From an uncultured Erysipelotrichaceae bacterium (lineage in GTDB: Bacteria; Bacillota_I; Bacilli_A; Erysipelotrichales; Erysipelotrichaceae): a stretch of 6,271 nt of DNA. Within the stretch, counting starts at the first letter, position 1; each line of letters opens with the position of its first letter. Location of the stretch: the NCBI GenBank assembly GCA_900314345.1, contig OMUX01000423.1, positions 1 through 6,271 of the forward strand, written 5' to 3'. Below the pieces are notes generated by a model. That model had not been told where the DNA came from and did not search any database. It saw nothing but the letters and a program-made list of their open reading frames with translations. Below are positions 5,866 to 6,271 of this stretch, piece by piece. The position numbers and the translations under genes were made by a program.

Positions 5866-6271
5866 GCGTCTACCGGTGTCTTGCCACCGTTGCTGTAGTC
5901 ATAGAAACCGATGCCTGTCTTGACGCCCAGGTGCTTGCCACGGACCATCTTCCTCAGAAGCAGAGCAGGACGATACTTGGAGTCGCCTGTCTCCTTGTAG
6001 ATGGTATCCATGATTGCCAGGACGATATCCAGGCCGATGTAGTCAGCCAGCTCCAGCGGTCCCATCGGATGGTTGCAGCCAAGCTTCATGGCTGTATCGA
6101 TGCCCTCGATGCTTGCGATGCCTTCGGAGTAGACTTCGATGCCTTCGTTGATCATCGGGATCAGGATACGGTTGACAACGAAGCCAGGAGCCTCATTGAC
6201 TTCAACCGGTGTCTTGCCCAGCTTGACAGCGATGTCCTTGACTGCTTCAACATCGGACTCCGGTGTGTTGG
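5859..6271 (-). CDS. hbd: 3-hydroxybutyryl-CoA dehydrogenase, C-terminal part
   Basis: The last 136 residues of a gene whose start lies beyond the right edge; the family is usually about 280 residues. The enzyme reduces acetoacetyl-CoA to 3-hydroxybutyryl-CoA with NAD(P)H in the cytoplasm, the step before crotonase and Bcd. The N-terminal NAD-binding Rossmann domain with its catalytic His is mostly outside the window. Visible are the end of that domain ([20 protein letters not shown]), the hinge [17 protein letters not shown] that starts the C-terminal helical dimerisation domain, [15 protein letters not shown], the segment [18 protein letters not shown], and the closing [11 protein letters not shown]. 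The frame is open without a stop up to base 6271. The ATG at 6155 is an internal methionine in the middle of the hinge, not the start. The bcd gene follows after 97-101 nt that contain two hairpins. Short-chain HBD of the butyrate pathway is the natural reading given bcd and etfBA downstream. Confidence 0.95.
   Translation of the reverse strand, partial: NTPESDVEAVKDIAVKLGKTPVEVNEAPGFVVNRILIPMINEGIEVYSEGIASIEGIDTAMKLGCNHPMGPLELADYIGLDIVLAIMDTIYKETGDSKYRPALLLRKMVRGKHLGVKTGIGFYDYSNGGKTPVDAK

Noticed and set aside
3784..5898. A 704-codon plus-strand open frame spanning etfB, bcd and the end of hbd
   Set aside because: It begins at a GTG with no ribosome site, crosses two gene gaps, and its Cys- and Leu-rich product shows no recognisable domain. 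It is fully explained by codon alignment with two genes that avoid TTA, CTA and TCA.
5859..6155. A 98-residue stand-alone gene starting at 6155
   Set aside because: The frame continues without a stop to the window edge with hbd sequence ([13 protein letters not shown]), so the ATG at 6155 is an internal methionine.
1..6271. Mobile element, CRISPR array, tRNA, riboswitch or defence-type cassette
   Set aside because: No transposase, repeat-spacer pattern, cloverleaf, long leader or unfamiliar gene was found; every long coding stretch is assigned to a known metabolic family.

Overview
The window reads as ordinary chromosome of an anaerobic Bacillota (Firmicutes) bacterium, most likely a butyrate-forming gut or rumen organism of the Lachnospiraceae or Erysipelotrichaceae type. 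The reasons are a complete bcd-etfB-etfA set with hbd directly upstream, strong AGGAGG-type ribosome binding sites, and a moderately GC-rich, strongly codon-biased sequence. Genus and species cannot be fixed from the sequence alone. All recognisable genes lie on the minus strand, so the biological order runs from high to low coordinates.

The right part (6271 down to 2689) is the reductive half of the butyryl-CoA pathway. It holds the C-terminal half of 3-hydroxybutyryl-CoA dehydrogenase (hbd, cut by the window edge), then butyryl-CoA dehydrogenase (bcd), then the electron transfer flavoprotein subunits etfB and etfA. Together they take acetoacetyl-CoA towards butyryl-CoA (crotonase is not in view). 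The Bcd-EtfAB complex is expected to couple crotonyl-CoA reduction by NADH to ferredoxin reduction. The bcd, etfB and etfA genes are packed with 18-24 nt gaps. The hbd-bcd gap is longer (97 nt) and holds two back-to-back hairpins. A good Rho-independent terminator (2634-2665) closes the block just after etfA.

The left part (2633 down to 1) is a separate sugar-phosphorolysis unit. A GH94 glycoside phosphorylase is followed, 2 nt after its stop, by the start of an alpha-D-phosphohexomutase that runs off the window. The GH94 protein looks like N,N'-diacetylchitobiose phosphorylase rather than cellobiose phosphorylase. In that case the pair would make GlcNAc-1-phosphate and isomerise it to GlcNAc-6-phosphate, saving one ATP per disaccharide. 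The best-supported GH94 start is at 2545. The longer open frame from 2590 has no ribosome binding site and adds 15 residues that the remembered Vibrio family member lacks.

I found no mobile element, CRISPR array, tRNA, rRNA or defence-like gene. No wholly new system is evident. The items most worth a second look are the GH94 specificity with its coupled mutase, the paired hairpins between hbd and bcd, and the plus-strand terminator-like element at the same place. No stretch over 300 bases lacks a gene.
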